From assembly GCA_963575745.1 (NCBI GenBank), contig CAUYUJ010016488.1:1-64000 (forward strand): a stretch of 64,000 nt of DNA, written 5' to 3'. Source of the stretch: Prorocentrum cordatum (lineage: Eukaryota > Sar > Dinophyceae > Prorocentrales > Prorocentraceae). The notes under the pieces are model-generated. The model searched no databases. It was not told where the DNA came from and saw only the letters and a program-made list of their open reading frames with translations. Below, piece by piece: positions 61,035 through 64,000 of the stretch. How positions within the stretch are numbered: position 1 is the first letter of the stretch; the number at the start of each line of letters is the position of its first letter. The position numbers and the translations under genes were made by a program.

Positions 61035-61514
61035 GCCCACACATGCTCGCGTCGCGAAAACCTCAGGGCGGAAGATGTTTGGCCACAGGGCCCTAGGGCC
61101 GTCAAATGACGATTCAGGATAGAAAGCCGATCCAATCCAACGGAAGGGGTCAGGACTTCTGGGGACCCCGCATTGACAACATCAAGACGTGGCATGTCTG
61201 GAGGCAGGGCTCTGGCAAGATGGCACAGCAACTTCACGCAGCGGCTTGCGCGGGCCGCCAGTGTGGCACGCCGCGTGGACAGGAGGGCGCCGCAGGTCTG
61301 AGCAGTCGATCCTTTTCTCTTTCATCGCTTAGGTTTGGCGGCGCGCAGAAGGGGTAGGGGGAGGGGGGAAGGCTTCTTAAAAGGAGGCTGCTTCTCAGAA
61401 GGCGCCAGCCCTACATCTAAAGAGAAGGCCCTCGCATTCTAAGAAGCAATGGTGCTTCTAAGAAGCCTTCCCCCCTCCCCCTACCCTGAGATCCGACGTT
61501 GTAACAAGAATGCA

Positions 61515-61640
61515 GCATCGCAAATAATCGCGACCGGAGCCCCGGACCCCACCTTCCTGCGTCAGTTTCCGAGCCGGATCGATCTGTGAGGGTCCTGGGG
61601 CCCGAAATGGAGCAACAACGCCAGGTGTGAAAAACTTGCA
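61515..61640 (+). repeat. Dispersed repeat (GGAGCCCCGGACCC family), copy 2
   Basis: Collinear with 27853-27975. Confidence 0.7.
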
Positions 61641-61889
61641 ACGCCAGGACCTCAGGGTACCCCTGTAGGCGGCCAGCGAGGGGGGGCAGTGAGAAGGAGA
61701 AGCCTTCTCAGAAAGCGGCGGGGATTCTCAGAAGCCCTCAGGCCCTCTGAGATGTTTTCCCAACCATCCTGTGGTGTTGGGTCCTCGTTTTGAAGAGACA
61801 CCGCCCCATGTTCCTCTCCTCTCCTTCCCTCTCCTCTCCTCCTCCTCCTTCCCTCCCTGCCTCTGCCCTCCGCACGTCCTCCATGAAGT

Positions 61890-63400
61890 GATCCACCGAA
61901 TGCCCCAGTGGCAGGGTCCGCATGCTAGGCACCGCGATTTCGGCGCACCCCTCACACGTTTCGTGGCCCCATGGGGTGCTCCACCGAAGGCCCCAGTGGC
62001 AGGGTTCGCGTGCAGTTCCACCCTCCATGTCGGCGCACCCCTCACACGTTTCGTGGCCTCATGGGGTGCCCCACCGAAGGCCCCAGTGGCAGGGTCCGCA
62101 TGCAATTCCACCCTCCATTTCGGCGCACCCCTCACACGCTTCGTGGCCCCATCGGGTGCTCCACCGAAGGCCCCAGTGGCAGGGTCCGCATGCAGTTCCA
62201 CCCTCCATGTCGGCGCACCCCTCACACGCTTCGTGGCCCCATGGGGTGCTCCCCCGAAGGCCCCAGTGGCAGGGTCCGCATGCAGTTCCACCCTCCATTT
62301 CGGCGCACCCCTCACACGTTTCGTGGCCCCATAGGGTGCTCCACCGAAGGCCCCAGTGGCAGGGTCCGCATGCAGTTCCACCCCCATTTCGGCGCACCCC
62401 TCACACGTTTCGTGGCCCCATAGGGTGCTCCACCGAAGGCCCCAGTGGCAGGGTCCGCATGCAGTTCCACCCTCCATTTCGGCGCACCCTCACACGTTTC
62501 GTGGCCCCATGGGGTGCCCCACCGAAGGCCCCAGTGGCAGGGTCCGCATGCAGTTCCACCCTGCATTTCGGCGCACCCCTCACACGCTTCGTGGCCCCAT
62601 AGGGTGCTCCACCGAAGGCCCCAGTGGCAGGGTCCGCATGCAGTTCCACCCTGCATTTCGGCGCACCCTTCACACGCTTCGTGGCCCCATGGGGTGCCAC
62701 GCCGAAGTCCACAGTTGGCAGGGTCCGCATCGCAGTTCCACCCTCCCCACATTCGGCGCATCTCACCCACTCTTCGTGGCCCATAGGATTNNNNNNNNNN
62801 NNNNNNNNNNNNNNNNNNNNNNNNNNNNNNNNNNNNNNNNNNNNNNNNNNNNNNNNNNNNNNNNNNNNNNNNNNNNNNNNNNNNNNNNNNTGGCAGGGTC
62901 CGCGTGCAGTTCCACCTCCATTTCGGCGCACCCCTCACACGTTTCGTGGCCCCATAGGGTGCTCCACCGAAGGCCCCAGTGACAGGGTTCGTATGCAATT
63001 CCACCCCCATGTCGGCGCACCCCTCACACGTTTCGTGGCCCCATAGGGTGCTCCACCGAAGGCCCCAGTGGCAGGGTCCGCGTGCAGTTCCACCCTCCAT
63101 TTCGGCGCACCCCTCACACGTTTCGTGGCCCCATAGGGTGCTCCACCGAAGGCCCCAGTGGCAGGGTCCGAGTGCAGTTCCACCTCCATTTCGGCGCACC
63201 CCTCACACGTTTCGTGGCCCCATAGGGTGCTCCACCGAAGGCCCCAGTGACAGGGTTCGTATGCAATTCCACCCCCATGTCGGCGCACCCCTCACACGTT
63301 TCGTGGCCCCATAGGGTGCTCCACCGAAGGCCCCAATGGCAGCGCCCGCGTGCCGCCGCCATCTCGCTTCGGCGCACCCCTCACACGTTTCGCCCCCCAC
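61890..63400 (+). repeat. 89-bp minisatellite array containing the assembly gap
   Basis: About 17 visible head-to-tail units with GCAGGGTCCGCATGCAGTTCC, CGGCGCACCCCTCACACGTT and TCGTGGCCCCATAGGGTGCTCCACCGAAGGCCCCAGTG. Units left and right of the gap differ slightly. 62700-62790 is the most diverged unit. The open frames here come from the stop-free unit. Confidence 0.95.
62791..62890. other. Assembly gap (100 N)
   Basis: Exactly 100 N inside the 89-bp satellite array. A round number usually marks a gap of unknown size, so true array length is not known. Confidence 1.
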
Positions 63401-63500
63401 GAGCTACCCACCGAAGGCGCTACTCACGACTGCGGCACTCGCAACTGCATATGGTTGGGTCCTTCGCCAATATAGTTCTGCTCTGTACGCCCGGAAAGGG

Positions 63501-63680
63501 TACGGAAACGATGGGCACAATGCCCAACAACAAATGTCGTCCCAAACCAACAGCGGCCGCTGTTGGGCAGGCGGCCTTCTGTCTCAAGTGGACACAAGCC
63601 GCGGCGGCGCGGACAGCGAGCCCTGTTCAAAATGAACAGGAACTGCTGTTGGGCATTGTGCACATTCTTGCCGTGTCGTT
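63501..63680. mobile_element. Possible MITE with inverted GCACAATGCCCAACA ends
   Basis: ACGGAAACGATGGGCACAAT-GCCCAACA at about 63501-63528 is inverted at about 63646-63675, with roughly 24 of 28 positions matching. The interior has further TGTTGGGC words. No TSD was resolved. Confidence 0.45.
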
Positions 63681-64000
63681 CGTGCCGATCTGCGTCGGGG
63701 AAAGCGGAGAGAACTTCTCAGGCCGGGGGACTTCCGAACCTGCTGAAAAAGCCCACCCCGTCTCACTTCAGCCCCAGGCTCGCCGTCGACCCCGGGGGAA
63801 GCGTTCGGGACCTCTGGGGCCAAGGACTTACAAAATCACATCAGCGGGTGTCAAGGAGGAGGAGAAGGAGGAAGAGGAAATGGCGCTGAGACTCAGTCCC
63901 CGGAAGCTCAAGCAGCCGAAACTCGGCCGACACTTGGGAGAGCCAGTCGCTGGAGCTCGTGCTCCTGCGAGGGCGCGGGTCCAGCTGGATGCTCCCTCGA
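63681..64000. other. Window end, no gene recognised
   Basis: Short frames only. GTCAAGGAGGAGGAGAAGG low complexity occurs near 63850. Confidence 0.35.

Noticed and set aside
61890-63400. Long frames in the 89-bp satellite, some running through the N gap
   Set aside because: Repeat-driven; frames are open on both strands and include undetermined bases.
1-64000. Dinoflagellate spliced-leader RNA gene, tRNA or rRNA genes
   Set aside because: Scanned by eye for the conserved spliced leader and obvious tRNA or rRNA motifs; none found. A covariance search would be decisive.

Overview
The window reads as nuclear DNA of a dinoflagellate (Alveolata, Dinophyceae). The evidence is GC-rich sequence dense in repeats, a 6-TM voltage-gated cation channel with a C-terminal EF-hand pair split into a few exons by introns, one intron that is itself an introner with terminal inverted repeats (TIRs) and a target-site duplication (TSD), a U6 snRNA copy, and a very large load of MITEs, satellites and retroelements. 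One 100-base assembly gap lies at 62791-62890. The species cannot be named from sequence alone.

Layout. (1) 3.7-27.0 kb, minus strand: one channel gene in four visible exons (26466-27038, 6831-7217, 6435-6635, 3721-4143). The last intron is a 2.28-kb introner with an 8-bp TSD, internally swollen by a ~104-bp tandem repeat. (2) 9147-25957: a 16.8-kb element in the channel's first visible intron, antisense to most of its own genes. It has TIRs of about 35 bp, a possible 3-bp TSD (GCC), AT-rich subterminal repeats, seven plus-strand intronless ORFs and one minus-strand coiled-coil ORF. One ORF is a Plavaka/CACTA-like transposase. More than 50 copies of a 16-bp palindrome, AGCGAT-NNNG-ATCGCT, fall between the major ORFs and none was seen in the other 47 kb. 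An inverted GTTATCC/GGATAAC block sits at the geometric centre. This is the most unusual system in the window. (3) 27-34.5 kb: dispersed repeats, a U6 snRNA retrocopy with a 20-bp TSD, an introner tandem array and several MITE families. (4) 34.9-42.1 kb: a degenerate GAT/GCT satellite with a higher-order period of about 195 bp, interrupted by an unrelated 1-kb block. (5) 42532-52570: a 10-kb non-LTR retrotransposon bounded by a 17-bp direct repeat. It has 5' tandem duplications, a gag-like ORF1, and a decayed ORF2 with OTU protease-like, zinc-finger, APE endonuclease, reverse transcriptase and C-terminal zinc-motif regions. (6) 52.6-64 kb: trinucleotide and pentanucleotide satellites, MITEs, dispersed repeats and an 89-bp minisatellite array that contains the gap.

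How it fits together: the only confident host gene is the channel. Nearly everything else is mobile or repetitive. The 16.8-kb element looks like a multi-gene DNA transposon whose ORFs share palindromic upstream cassettes. The LINE, or a relative, could supply the reverse transcriptase that produced the U6 retrocopy. Introners and MITEs decorate the channel introns.
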